Assembly: GCA_963920575.1 (NCBI GenBank)
Contig: OY986965.1
Span: forward strand, 6,341,134-6,405,133
Length of the DNA stretch: 64,000 bases
Origin: Narthecium ossifragum
Lineage: Eukaryota; Streptophyta; Magnoliopsida; Dioscoreales; Nartheciaceae
Reading direction: 5' to 3'
The notes beneath the pieces were generated by a model, which was given only the letters and a program-made list of their open reading frames with translations, did no database searches and had not been told where the DNA came from. Within the stretch, counting starts at the first letter, position 1. Each line of letters opens with the position of its first letter. A program made the translations under genes and the position numbers. This document shows positions 1-12,300 of the stretch, piece by piece.

Positions 1-514
1 ATTTACTTTGTTTTCAAACTGATATTTTGTTGCAAATGCCCATTTATATTGCTATTGCTCATTGACATGAACAAAACATGCTGTTAAGGTATTTGACTAG
101 GCTTGCACTGAAAGAAATACATATCCAGCCTTTCATGCAGGAACAGATCCAACCATCTTTTTATTATGGTTATTTAGGAAATAACACGAACTTGTTTATT
201 TGCACCCAGAAACGATATTCAAAAGAATACCATAAGATTAATGCATTATATCATAAGCGTGCTGCAATGAGAATAAAAAAACAGGCCATTCCCATTGTTA
301 GACCCAAAAGCCGATGATCCTATAGACGCAAAAATACAGTCGAAGCAGCTGCGAACTCCAGTGAGCAACAACGGAACTTAAAACAATAAGAAAATCGATA
401 TCACTGCAATTCCCTAAATTGAGGGTCTAATCTAACAACTTTTTTACCAGATTTTAAGCTTGATTGACAGTTCATTCTACTCTTTTCAGATTAATAGAGG
501 AATCAGATGGTTAC

Positions 515-583
515 CATAACACCAACTTTGTTGGGCATCGTGGCTTCGGCTTTCGCAGAACTTGCATGTGCCTCTTCAGACAT
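515..583 (-). CDS. Possible first coding exon of a minus-strand gene running off the left edge
   Basis: Read on the minus strand, an ATG at 583 opens 23 codons beginning MSEEAHASSAKAEA and rich in Ala and Glu. They end in ATG followed directly by a GTAACC donor. No downstream exon is recognisable before the window edge, and I do not recognise the protein. It could equally be a chance open stretch. Confidence 0.2.
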
Positions 584-759
584 TGCAGCCAGCAATCACA
601 GAAAACCTCCTCTGCAACCGCAAATTCAGAAAATAAATAAGTACCTCTTGATGAACGATTAGCTAGTAAGCAATCAAAAAGAGAAAACCGATTTAAACCC
701 CAATCCGGGGAGGGGGGGATAAAATATTACATATCCGCACGTAAAAGAAGAAATTTTGA

Positions 760-1029
760 AGTTCACTTCAGCGGGCGCGCAAGCACTTTTTTGACTACAC
801 CAGAACAAACTTATATCTTTTTTTTGGGGAGATTATCCAGCAGAGAATACTGGCCGCCCAACGACCGGTTTATATTAAAGAAGAAAGATCGATCTTTTAA
901 AGTTCACTTCAGCGGGCGAGCGTTCGAAGATCGCAAGCACTTTTTTGACTACACGAGCGCAGAACAAATTTATATCTTTTTTTTGGGAGATTATCCAGCA
1001 GAGAATACTGGCCGCCCAACGACCGGTTT
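760..1029. repeat. Two-copy tandem repeat, period about 140 bp
   Basis: A block containing GTTCACTTCAGCGGGCG, CAAGCACTTTTTTGACTACA and TTATCCAGCAGAGAATACTG occurs at 760-871 and again at 901-1029. The copies are nearly identical, apart from a short extra segment after the GCGGGCG in the second. Open frames across it read through the duplication and are not genes. Confidence 0.85.
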
Positions 1030-1428
1030 CAATTCCCATGAGCCGCTGGTACCGATGAACACCCAGCAACTTTAACCTGGTGACGGCCAACTGGATCGAT
1101 TCACGTGGGGGCCCTGCGATGGTGGAAAACTAATGGTGTTCCATGTTGGCGGGATTAAGATAAGTATTCCCAGGCCCCCTGCTTTCCAACTTGGCGGTGG
1201 ATCCGGGCGTCAATACCGGCGCTGGCTTTGATAGATAAAAAGTTAAAAACCAACCAACCCCACCAACCACGCCGCCCCGCCCATTGCTTTCCAGACAGGG
1301 GAAAAGAACGGAAGGAAGATAGAATGGGATTATCAAACAACTAATGAAAGAACATTACAGCCGTCTTGGACCGAGATGTGAAAAAAGTGTTGATTTATGT
1401 ATATGATGACATCACATGTGCATTACAG

Positions 1429-1690
1429 GCGTCCGAATCGGTAGTGAATTACCGATTCTTTTATGTAGTCCATTGGTAGTGGTTCACCAATAGATTAGAT
1501 CAATGAATCGGTAGTCCATTATCGATTGAATTATTTATCTAATTCATCGGTAGTGACTAGTGCGATACCGATGGACTCTATTAACCAATCGGTACCTCAC
1601 TGCCGGTACAATTCAATTGATAGTTCATTGATCTAATTCATTTGTAAACCACTATAAATGAACTAGTTGGATGAATCGGTAGTCGATAGA
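1429..1690. repeat. Cluster of ATCGGTAGT-type short repeats
   Basis: The motif AATCGGTAGT and its complement recur about ten times in 260 bp, in both orientations (AATCGGTAGTGAATTACCGATT at the left edge is nearly palindromic). Such clusters are typical of the subterminal regions of CACTA-type DNA transposons, but I found no convincing CACTA terminus or transposase here. Confidence 0.5.
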
Positions 1691-1699
1691 AAACATTAT

Positions 1700-2892
1700 T
1701 CATGTGGAAGAGATGACTTCTTTTAGGGCTATTTTTGGAATCTTATCCTTCACCAGGTTTATTTTTGGGAAAATCATCCTACTGAAAGAAAGAAACATAT
1801 GCTGCACTCAGCGGATTAAAGGGATATTCCAGGAAGATTTGGTATTCACATTTCGAGATGGAAAGATATCTGAAGATTAAACAAGAAGTATACAACATAA
1901 TACCAAATTTTGTACGGATAAATAATAAAAATCGAGTGTTTTCGCCTCACATTTTGGATTGCTCCCTTCAAAGATTTAACATATATGAGCCTTACTTTGC
2001 CCCCAAAAAACTCAAAGATCGATCAAAAGCGAGAAAAAAATGAGGGAAAAACTTTGAAGAGCTCCGAAGACAGTAAGAAGTTCTTGATTTATACCTTTGA
2101 TGATAAGAGGATCTTCAAAAGGGAATCGATCAAGAACACCTATCTCGACAGATTAAGATCACAATATCTGAACGTGAGAACCACTCGAATCAGAGATCAA
2201 ACTTCGAACAAGAAAAAACGATCAAGACCTGAACAAACTAAAGCACACATCTCAATATGATCAGAATCAACGTTCTGATTCGATCAGCCAAAAAGAACAC
2301 ATAAGGAAACCCAAAAACATCACTCCTCGGCTCCACCACGGATTCGAGATCAATAATACATAGAATTAACAAGATAGGGAAAAAAAGAGGTAGAAGTAAA
2401 CAATCAGCGGATCTAAATCAAGAGATCGATGAGAAGAACGAATCTAAGAAAAATACTCGCCTGAGATCTTAAAGCCGATCACCTTTGTATTCGCTCCGAT
2501 GGCCTGTCTTTTTATTTGGCTTCAATAAGAAGAAGACGATATAGAGCAGGGCATCAAATGGAGGGAATCTTTTTTATATATACGTACGGGGGAAAGCAGG
2601 TAAGAGATTGTCTTGTGATCACCGGAGGTGCCTGTAACCCGTAAATATTATTGGACCAGCTAGGATTTTTGGATGTTATATAAGGCCTCTTGAGTTGGAG
2701 TTTATTTACGAGAACACCACCGCGACATCACAATTCTTTACTGACGGAAATTCGCTTATTTTCCCAAGATCCTGCAGTTATAACTTCTACTGGACTTATT
2801 TTGAGAAAAAAAAACAACAACAAAAGGAATTACCTCCCACGTGAGGAATGTGGTGACTAGCACCGCATGCGTTGTATAACTAATTTGGTTGC
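1700..2892. other. No recognisable gene
   Basis: AT-rich sequence. The 92-codon open frame at 1985-2260 is Lys/Arg-rich with no family resemblance and looks like chance. A TATATAAGG promoter-like motif near 2678 is not followed by a recognisable gene. Confidence 0.5.
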
Positions 2893-2900
2893 GGTGATAC

Positions 2901-3530
2901 GGAATTTTTTTGTCAAATCGGACCCCCAATATTCAGATTTAGCACTTTCGTATTTCTTCGTCTCCGCTTGGACATGGTTCTCATCGCCGACAAATGTGTG
3001 GGGACCTCTCTCCGGTGAACTATTTTGGATAAGGTGGATAAGTGGAGGCAGTGGAAAGGGGGATATGAACGGCAAAAAAATCAAAGAGTGGAGAGGGAGA
3101 ACAGAAGAGGATGTGGTGGAGATAGAGGGAGAGGAGAAGATGGCCGGAGGAAAGGGAGGGGATATGAACGAATAATTGAGAAGAGTGGAGAGGATGAAGA
3201 GAAGAGGAGGTAGTGGAGAGAGAGGGAGAAGGGAAGATGGCCGGAGGACCCAAGCCCGGCGGGAGGGAGGAAGCCGGTTGGGGAAGAAGACACATCCCGT
3301 CGCATTTAATGTGACGGGATGGTTTTCTCTTTTTTAAGCCGATGTACATTACATGTGCTAATGATGAGGAAAACGGGATGCATATGCATGTATGGCATGG
3401 CTGTTCATGGCATGGGAGGGAGGGGTAAAATTGGCATTTCCTCGCTTAGGGGTCCTCTGTTGCAAAGAAACAAGGGGGGTCCGAAAGTGCCAAATCTGGA
3501 CACTGGGGGTCTGATTTGGCAAAAAATTCC
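2901..3530. mobile_element. 630-bp terminal-inverted-repeat DNA element with target duplication
   Basis: The left end GGAATTTTTTTGTCAAATC is mirrored by the right end, which reads GGAATTTTTTGCCAAATC on the complement. Homology of the inverted repeats continues for about 60-80 bp. The element is flanked by GGTGATAC at 2893-2900 and again at 3531-3538, an 8-bp direct duplication that could be 9 with the adjoining C. The interior is GA-rich low-complexity DNA, whose open frames on both strands are compositional. The structure fits a non-autonomous Mutator-like or hAT element. Confidence 0.8.
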
Positions 3531-3605
3531 GGTGATACGAGTTGTTTTTATAAATTGTGCTGATTTAATCAAAGTGTCAATCCAAGAGGTGTTTGTCATG
3601 TTTTT

Positions 3606-4200
3606 AAAGGCGCGTTTGGATCGAGAATAAGTATGCATAGACCTCATTAATGCATCTAAATAGTTTTCTCTAAATCCTACTTAACTACTTTTGATACTTG
3701 CATAACTTTTTCTTTATCCACTATACAAACTTTCAATATCCTCGATCTGACTGAGCCATGATAGAATAGTGGCATCTAGTTTGTTATTTGAGTATATGTT
3801 TAATTTCAAGTGTGATGTAATGCAAAATATCAATTTTTCATTCTGAGGAATTACGTATAACTTTATTTCTGTGTTTTTATAAGTCGTGGCTTGGGTGTGA
3901 TCAAATTGAAGCATCTATAAACTGTTTTGTTGAGACGGTTTTGTCTATATACCCTTTCAAATATTACTAATTGTCTTATTAATCTTCAAAGTTTGAAATT
4001 GTCTATAAACATTTACAAATGTCTTTTTTTATCTGTATATTTTTATGACCAACTTTGGCCATGGCTAATTTTAAAATTTAGAGTTGCTCGTGGCTTCATA
4101 CACTGTTGGGAAACAAATATGGCTCAAAATTGGTCACAAGCAACTCATTTCAAAATTAGATTTCCTAGTTTTCTTTTCTAGGAAATTGCTAAAAGGTATG
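3606..4200. mobile_element. Candidate non-autonomous DNA element, same family as 43769-45430
   Basis: It begins GCGCGTTTGGATCGAGAATAAG, close to GCATGTTTGGATCAAGTATAAG at 43773. It also shares a second block ending CTATAAACTGTTTTGTTGAG, close to CTTATAAACTGTTTCGTC near 45270. Ends and target duplications could not be fixed. No coding capacity is seen. Confidence 0.4.
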
Positions 4201-4509
4201 TTTTAATGGAATTAATTATTCCATAGTCCATACGGAATTTTTTATGGCACTAGGTCCTCTAACCGATGATTATAGATAGTTTGGATATATATTTTCATGA
4301 CCAAACTGCCATGCTAATCTCCATCTAATGTTGATCTCGTATGATGTAAAGAGATCGTCGGAGGCGGCAAATAGGCGGTGGCAACGACGCAAGTGGAGAC
4401 GCAAGACCTTGTGAGAGGCGGTTGTGGTCTCAGATGGCGACGATAGTGGTCTTAGATGGCGACGCGCGGTGGTCTCAGAATATGGCTAAGGATGATGGTT
4501 TGACGACGA

Positions 4510-5050
4510 AACGAGCTCGTCGAAAGTCAAGACAGGCGTAGAAAGGTTCATAGGGGTCTGGAGAATTGATCCCTAGAGTCTGATCGCCGAGAACGGTGAC
4601 GAAGGCGATGGATATGAGGTGGAAAGAACGGAAAGTGAAAAGCAATGGAAAATGAATATTGAACCTACGAAGAGTTGATGATGGATCGATGATGAAATGA
4701 GCTTACCAATGGTCAAGTCCAACACATGAGAGTTCGTAGAAACATGGGGCATTGATCCCCAGTATCAGATCGGCGAGAACGATGACAGTGGCGACGGATT
4801 TGAGGTGTAAAAAACGAAAAGAGAGAAGTGACAGAAAGTGAAAAATGATGGAAAGTGAATATTGAAGCTGAGAAAAGTTGATGATGGATTCATAGAGAAG
4901 AGAGCTCACTGGAGGTCAAGTCCAGCACAGGAGAATTCATAAAGACATGGGGAATTTATCCCCAATGTCTGATCGACGAAAACAATGATGGAGGCGGCGG
5001 ATCTGAGGGTGTAAAAGGTGGAAAGTGGAAAGTGAATCAAAGTGAAACGG
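4510..5050. repeat. Three-copy diverged tandem repeat, period about 190 bp
   Basis: Blocks of the form GAGCTC..., GGTCAAGTCCA..., CATGGGG.ATT.ATCCCCA, CTGATCG.CGA.AA, GTGAA.ATTGAA and GTTGATGATGGAT recur near 4510, 4700 and 4895, with the third partial. The copies differ at many positions, so the duplication is old. The open frames in it are remnants of the repeat. Confidence 0.75.
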
Positions 5051-5059
5051 CGTCGTCGG

Positions 5060-7747
5060 AGAACGTTGTTGGTGGTGTTGAGGTTGTGCATGCCTATAGA
5101 GTCTCCATATGATGTCTGATCGAGGGATCAAGGTTGTAGAGGGCTGAATAGAGGCGGTTGACGTGGTGAAGAATCGATGGAGGGGATCTGGTTATTCAAG
5201 CTCCAATCGAGATGGGAAAGGGTCGAGGAAGGTTCGTGAGGGCATTGTAGAGGCTTTTGAAAAGGTTTCAGGCTTGCGAGGAGGTGCGAGGTGGCAGACT
5301 CGGTGATGGTCGGCAGTGGGGTTCACTGTGGAGTTCACCAGCATCGGGGGAAGAAGGATTTGGAGGTGGAGGGAAGAGGAGATGATGGAGAGAGGTTGGT
5401 GGTGTTTGTGGGACGGGGATGGTCGGAGTGGTGACGACGGTGTTGAGGTGCGATAGGGTTTGAGTCACTGGGTTAAGAAGGGAGGAGTATTCTAGTCCTT
5501 TTATATATTAAAGGGACTAAACGTATGAAGAAAACTTCACACCAAGTTTATGGCGTACCAAAATATATTTTGATAGCTAACACCCCTCCCCTTTTTTTCT
5601 TGCAAATGCAATTAATAATATTTAGCCATCTTATTTGTTTAAGAAAATAGCTTGTTCGAAAAATGATGATTGCACAACTTGTTGGCATGCTACGTTACAC
5701 TTTTATTTGGTATCGGAGCTGAGATGGAGATCTCATTCCACTTCTTAAATTTAATATTTATCTTACCAAACTTATGTTGAGTGATGAAATATTTTTTACC
5801 AATATAATTAACAATTTTAAATTGATAAAAAACTTGTTAAGAGACATCCGGAAGATTCAGTAATAACTTGCATAATTATGTGTCAAAATTATATCAAGTA
5901 GCCATTACTCAAATTTTAGATTTAGAAGTGTAAGAGTGGAATATAAAAACGAAAACTTATCTCTTCCTATCAATTTAAGCTTTTTTGGATTAAGTAATTA
6001 AAATTAAATGGTATCGGAGCTGAAGTCAAGAGTTTGAATACTATTTTATATAATGACATATATTCATTTAAGCCAGTACAAAGTTACGCTCTAGTCTACT
6101 TCTGACATCAATCACACACTGTTTTCTATTGGTTCGCTAGGCAATCGTATGCATCGCTCACAATATTCATAGTTTTGGTCATTCCTTGCAAACATGACCT
6201 AAAAAGTTAGAATTATGAATATTTTCTCTCTTTTTTTTTGATTAATTGAATCAAAGACCGGTGAAACTATAATTATAAAATTTTGGATTGGAACATTACC
6301 CCCTTCATAAGCAAAACTATTACAGGCCCTCCCTTCTATCATATGAACCCTTTCAAATCCAAATATAACATGGAACAAAGCTTCAACTATATTGAACAAA
6401 ATGGCAAGAATGAAATCATTTTACGAGCAATTGCTTGATATTAACATGTCCCGCAATCAACAGCTTTAACGTAGACCAGGCTGGGGTTATTGACACACCC
6501 TTGCCATAGAAACAACACAAAGAGGGCAGGGCAATGATGTAACTCAATACGATTGGGATGGCTTTTGGACTGACAATTTAATTGAGGGACCCAACACCGA
6601 CTGACCGACCAAAGCCGACCCATTCCAATTTGCCAAAAAGCTAATGCTGACGCTCTCCAACTCTCTTTTCCTCCTTTCTCGCTGTCCTACACACAAACTC
6701 TTTATCACACTCCAAAACTTAGCCATAGTTGCTACCTATTTGCCATACACCTTTTCTCATCCCAATCCCCGTATTAAATATTTAAATCGGCAAATAATCG
6801 AGTTTCGTGACACGAATATACGATGAGCCATGCGATCACCACGGTATTGCGCGCTCGATGGTCTTGGGTGTCATCTCTGCCGTTCGTTTATAGACTCGTG
6901 TTTTCTAAAGCGGAGGTTCTCCATGCAACTACCCATCTGATCTTCTCCGTCGGATCATAACAAAGCCAATCTGATGACGAGATTTTCTGGAGACCTGGGA
7001 GGCATCTTATCTTAACGGGGTGGGACGTGACAACTTTATTAGTACCAGGGCAGGCATGGCGTGAGGAATTAGGAATAACTAACTTGAACACAAACAATTA
7101 TAAATACAAATATACAAAAGCGACGCGTCCAATCGGAGATCGGACATCGTGGTGTCCGGCAGAATTTGTCAATAAAGCTAACAAAGGGAAGATATCTCTC
7201 CTCATCCAAATACAGTCCCGCACGGTTGGTTGAAACGCTCTAGTTGGTCGGTCGGTCGGTCCCATCTCATAAGTAGTTCTTATCTAAAAATTCATCAGAA
7301 TTTTGGGTACTTTTGTGTATTATTGAGAACAGAAAAAGTCATGTTCAAAATGCGTTGGTTTATATCGTATGAAAACATTTACTACGAACAATGAATTCTT
7401 TTCTTAAAAAAAAATGTAAAATACCAAATTGCCCAACAGCCCAAATCGGTCCACACGTCACATTGTCATTTACAGTCATAGTTTTACTTTAATTCTTTAA
7501 AATCTACTAACATGCATGGTGGCCAGTGGTTTCAAAACTTTCAATAATCACTTTGGAAATGCTCTTATTTACACAAACAGATAATTTGGCCATTTTAAAT
7601 TCTTCACCCCAATCGTTACTAGGTTCATCGCAACGACTCAAATGCTAAAAATGACAAGAAAAAATAAAAAAGAGCATCCTTTATAAATCTACACAAACAT
7701 CTGAATAATTGATATTATGTTGAGTCATATATACGCACATTTATTAC

Positions 7748-7786
<39 letters not shown>

Positions 7787-8350
7787 TATGCTACATATAC
7801 AACATGGTTGGTTGTCCAAACTCTAGCAGGTGAGGCGCCCACAGAGAGAATAATTGAAACTCTGAGAAGAGTCACTTGGTTCTGTCGTGCAGACAAATTT
7901 AGCAGCCCGCCAGCCAACTTGGTTCGCATCTCTATGCATGTTGAGAGGCCCACTACTACTTTGATATGAGATCCAAAATACCCTTGCATTCCTAATAATT
8001 TACAATACTGCCACTGCCTTATTAGGTCTTCTGGGGAGGATCGAGGGCAGCAAAGGCAAAGGGTAAATGTGTCAGATATAGAGCTTGTCTCTAATGGGAG
8101 CAGCTAAAAGGTCCAAAAGGAATAGGCTTTCCAGCTGTGGAGTGGTGTGGTGTGGCCCACTTCTTGTCGTGCTAGCGTACGTCGCAATGAATGGGTCTGA
8201 CCTGATTTGGGTGGGCTCGGCTCGGCTCTACTACTAATATGGGCCGGAAGGCCTGGCCTCTAGCACCTTTCATAAAAGCCTAGTTCAGTGGCTCGATCCA
8301 CTAATGATGCAGAGCTCTGGCCCACTGGCATAGAAGCATGATCATTGTGA
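5060..8350. other. Intergenic, no recognisable gene
   Basis: AT-rich sequence with a (TA)n microsatellite at about 7749-7778 and a short GGTC repeat near 7245-7260. Open frames are all under 85 codons and none resembles a known family. The motif TGGTATCGGAGCT occurs at about 5709 and 6010, resembling a primer-binding or tRNA-like sequence, but no LTR accompanies it. Confidence 0.5.
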
Positions 8351-8399
8351 TTTCGAGAAACTTTTGGGTTTTCCTGCAAAAGAACAACCTAAATATCCC

Positions 8400-8528
8400 G
8401 CCTTTTCTCTCGCCCCTCTCCTCTTATCCTCTCTTCTCCACCCACGCCTAATCTCTTCTCCTCCTTTCTCGTTCCACACGGTGTGGCGTCTCCGCCTTTT
8501 CCATCGGAGAATCTGCAGCTTTGGGTTA

Positions 8529-8569
<41 letters not shown>

Positions 8570-8656
8570 AGACCGCCGTCGCCATTGCTCACCATCAACA
8601 TCACCGCCACCCATCTCCGGTAGCCACCGTCCGTCGACAAGCAGTTGACATTTAAT
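8400..8656 (+). promoter_or_regulatory. Probable untranslated exon 1 of the PPR gene, with a (CT)n tract
   Basis: A pyrimidine-rich stretch with a pure CT run of about 38 bp near 8531-8568 ends at TTTAAT followed by GTAAGT, a strong donor at 8657. The first coding ATG is in the next exon (9366). CT/GA tracts in plant 5' leaders are common binding sites for BPC/GAGA-type factors. The start of transcription is not visible, and the 95-codon frame here is low-complexity Ser/Leu sequence. Confidence 0.5.
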
Positions 8657-9365
8657 GTAAGTAACTTCTGAATATTGCTCACTGGAATATTCCAAATATA
8701 GTTCCAGGTGTTATTAGGTTTAAGAATCTGATTGATTTATTCTATGAAATATGTCAAGAAAGTTGCAAGAGCAATGTCTATGATGATAATTGATTTGCAT
8801 TTTTCCTCTCTCCTTTTGGTTAAGTTTTCTTTTAACCTACAGTAGTAGATAAATACTCATTCTTAGCATTTTTTTCATGACAGTCAAAAAAACTAGCTTG
8901 ACCAGTTTTAAGCTCTTATATTGTCTATTAACAACCACATTGTTCTGGATATTATGGACAAAAATGCGTGCTTCTTTTGACCTCTCAGCCTTTTTTTTGT
9001 ATCAAATCATGGTGCAGTTCATCAATATGGGATAGTATAGCTATTCATAGGATCGAGCTACCTTATCTTCGTTTGCCAATAATCTTTGTACAGATTAGAG
9101 TTCCTCGTAAGTTTTGCTCTCTGTTGTTTTCAGAGATAGCTAGGAGGCAATAGACAAAAGTAGGTTATTAAGATGATAAAATCATAACGCGAGTAGTGCT
9201 AAATTTGATGCGTCTAAGATGAGGTGATTGCATGCAAAAGTTCATAATCTCATTAGTGAACATGCATTATCTCATCAGTTTAAGTTATGTGTATCTAATG
9301 AGGTCTTTCCTCACAGTACATTCAGCGTAAGTAATTTACTTTGAAATTGTATCGTTGGCAGGGTC

Positions 9366-12300
9366 ATGTATCTGTTTGATTTTACTAGATCTTGTAGGCT
9401 GAGTTTTGACGCTGCATCATATCATCCCTGCACAGAATCAAGACACAAATTTGCTAATTGTGAAACCATTCTAAGAGAGAGAGACAAGAAATACCACAGC
9501 AACACTGACAAGGAAACACAACAGAGTGTTTTTATTGATAAACGTGGGAAATGGAGAACCTTTGAGCGCAAAAAGCTATCCAGGAAGAAAGGTATTAGTT
9601 TGCTGATGTACATCATTCTAATAGGACATACATTAAATAGCTGTTTGATTTCTTCTTTTGCTCCTTAAACTAGTTGCACAACATATTCTCAATACCATTG
9701 CACCAAAGATTTGATATTTCTCACTTTTCCATATAAGTGTTGCTTGCTTGCTAGCATTTTTCTGCTCAAATGTAGCATGGTTTCCTTCTTGTTGCATTCT
9801 TGTATTACATGCATGCGAAATCATCTTTTCTGGAGAATAAATAAACCTAGTGGTTAAAGTCCACCAAGAACAATGCAGTCACCTTGAGCATGGGCAATCA
9901 AATAACAAGTTCCATGGGTTACGGGATTGAAGCTATTGCGGCCGGGCAATGTTTTAACCTGATGGGTTGAGCCATTCTGCAAATAATACTGATTTTAGGG
10001 CTAGTTCAAAAATCCCAAGCTATGTCAAAAACTTTTGATAAATATTATAAAGTTTTCTAACTATCGGCAAAGTTATGTCTTGGTTCTAGTGGAGATAGGA
10101 TTTCCCTTCTGCGATTCTTCGAGGTTCTGAAAAGCAAATAACTTGGAGATAGTTACAGAGGCAGGAATTTGTCAAGTGAACCACACTCATTGGTGTATGT
10201 CAGGGTTTTATTGTCAAAAGGTAATGTTCAAACTTGAAAGCTTGAACCTAATTCCTGTAGCGATGGATTTTAAACATTATTGAAACTGGTAGAAAAAATA
10301 TATTGCAATTGTGGATATATCTGCAATATCATCTATTCATTTCATACCCTAAAATGAGCCAAGATAGTTGGTTGATCTGTTTCTCTAGCTGCAAAAACTT
10401 TGGTTTCAGCATCATTTGGAATCTTGATGAGATTCCTATGCTTCAGTTGTTAGATGTTTAATGATATTGCTAATCACATTTTTGTATGTTTTCCTTCATT
10501 TATAGGTGGTTCTCTTAGGGGACGGGGTTGGAAATATGGCTCTGGATTTGTGGATGGAGTGTTCCCTGTCCTTAGTCCCATGGCTCAGTATATTCTAAAA
10601 CTTGTGCATAATGAAATGGATTGTGAAAATATTAGGGCTACACTTGAGAAACTTTGTCCTACTCACAATCTATGGGATGATCTCATCAATGTAGCTGTTC
10701 AACTTCGTCTAAATAAACAATGGGATCCAATCATTATTGTAAGAGTTCTGACATTAATTTCTGCTTAATCATAATGTGTTTGAAAGTAGATCACTGTATG
10801 CAAACCAGGATTCTTTTGGACATTCATGTCCTTTGTTGCCTTTATGTCCTTGGAAATATTGGAGCTCATATTTATCTCAGAACTTTATCAGGATAATCTC
10901 TTTAATATTTCTCTCACTGTTCTGTATTTCTCTTAAAACTTGTGAGAAAGTACACGCCATGACATATGACATGGATTGTTGTTCTGAGTGAGTCTGGTTT
11001 GCTCTTTTTTCATGAAAGTCATATACATCATCCTATTTTCCATTCGTGAATTTGAACCTCGAAGAGAATACTCTTTACTCAAGGCTGTAACATCTTTACA
11101 ACCTCAGTTATAAACACTGATGTAAACTGATAGAATATTGGCAATTCGTTATACATGCTAAAGTTAAAATGAACCCAAGTATGAATTCCAATTTGCGAGG
11201 ATCCTTCTCAGAACATTTTTCTGTTCTAGGTCTGTGAGTGGATGCTGTACAAGAGTTCCTTCCATAGAGATGTTATCTGCTACAACTTGCTCATAGATGC
11301 ATTTGGTCATAAGGCACAATGCAGGAAGGCCGAATCAGTTTACTTGCAGCTTTTGGAAGCCCAATGTGTCCCAAATGAAGATACTTATGCAATTCTTTTA
11401 CGGGCTTATTGCACATCTGGATTGCTCGAGAAGGCTGAGGCTGTCTTTGCTGAGATGAGGAAATATGGTGTTTCTCCAAGTAATTTTCTTTCTACTGCTA
11501 ATTCATTTATAAATTTGACAGGTTGTTAACCACAAAAACGAACTTACATACTTATATGAACTCTAAATAACGAGTTTATGCAGAACACGTTAGTTTTACT
11601 CAGGTGCGGTTGTATATAATGCATATATTGATGGGCTATTGAAAGGAAGATCCACACAGAAGGCACTGGAACTGTTTCAGAGGATGAAAAGAAATCGATG
11701 CAAGCCGACCAATGAGACTTATACGATGATGATTAATTTATATGGGAAGGTACATTATTGGGGACATCTCTATTTGTATACATTTTGATCTGTGTTTTCT
11801 ATTGCAAAACTTCAAATTTTTAGTCTCCGTCACAGGCAAATCAATCATTTATGGCATTAAAGGTATTTGATGAGATGAAAACTGAGAGGTGCAAGCCAAA
11901 TATTTGCACGTATACAGCTCTAATTAATGCGTTTGCGAGGGACGGACTGTGTGAGAAGGCTGAAGAGATCTTTGAAGAGTTGCAGGAAGCCGGCCAGGAG
12001 CCGGATGTGTATGCTTATAACGCCCTTATGGAAGCGTACAGGTGCTTTTCACTCCTTGATGCTTTTGCAAATAGCTTTTCTACGTCCTTGCTATAATTAG
12101 TGATACTACTAACTTCTTGATCTGACAGCCGTGCAGGTTTTCCGTATGCCTCCTCTGAAATATTCTCTCTGATGCAGCACATGGGATGCGAACCTGACAG
12201 AGCTTCTTATAATATCATGGTAGATGCATTTGGAAGAGCTGGTCTTCACGAAGGTAAAATGGCCATCATGGTATTTGCTCCTTTAGGCTTCCAAGAGATG

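Noticed and set aside
3020..3349. Open frames on both strands, Ser/Pro/Leu- and Arg/Glu-rich
   Set aside because: They arise from the GA-rich core of a transposable element and have no family resemblance.
5709..6030. TGGTATCGGAGCT motifs resembling LTR-retrotransposon primer-binding sites
   Set aside because: No LTR, target duplication or polypurine tract accompanies either copy.
9835..9960. Possible third SINE (CCTAGTGGTTAAAGTCC and ATGGGTTACGGGATTGAAG)
   Set aside because: The B-box is poor and neither a tail nor a target duplication could be found; it may be a decayed copy in a PPR intron.
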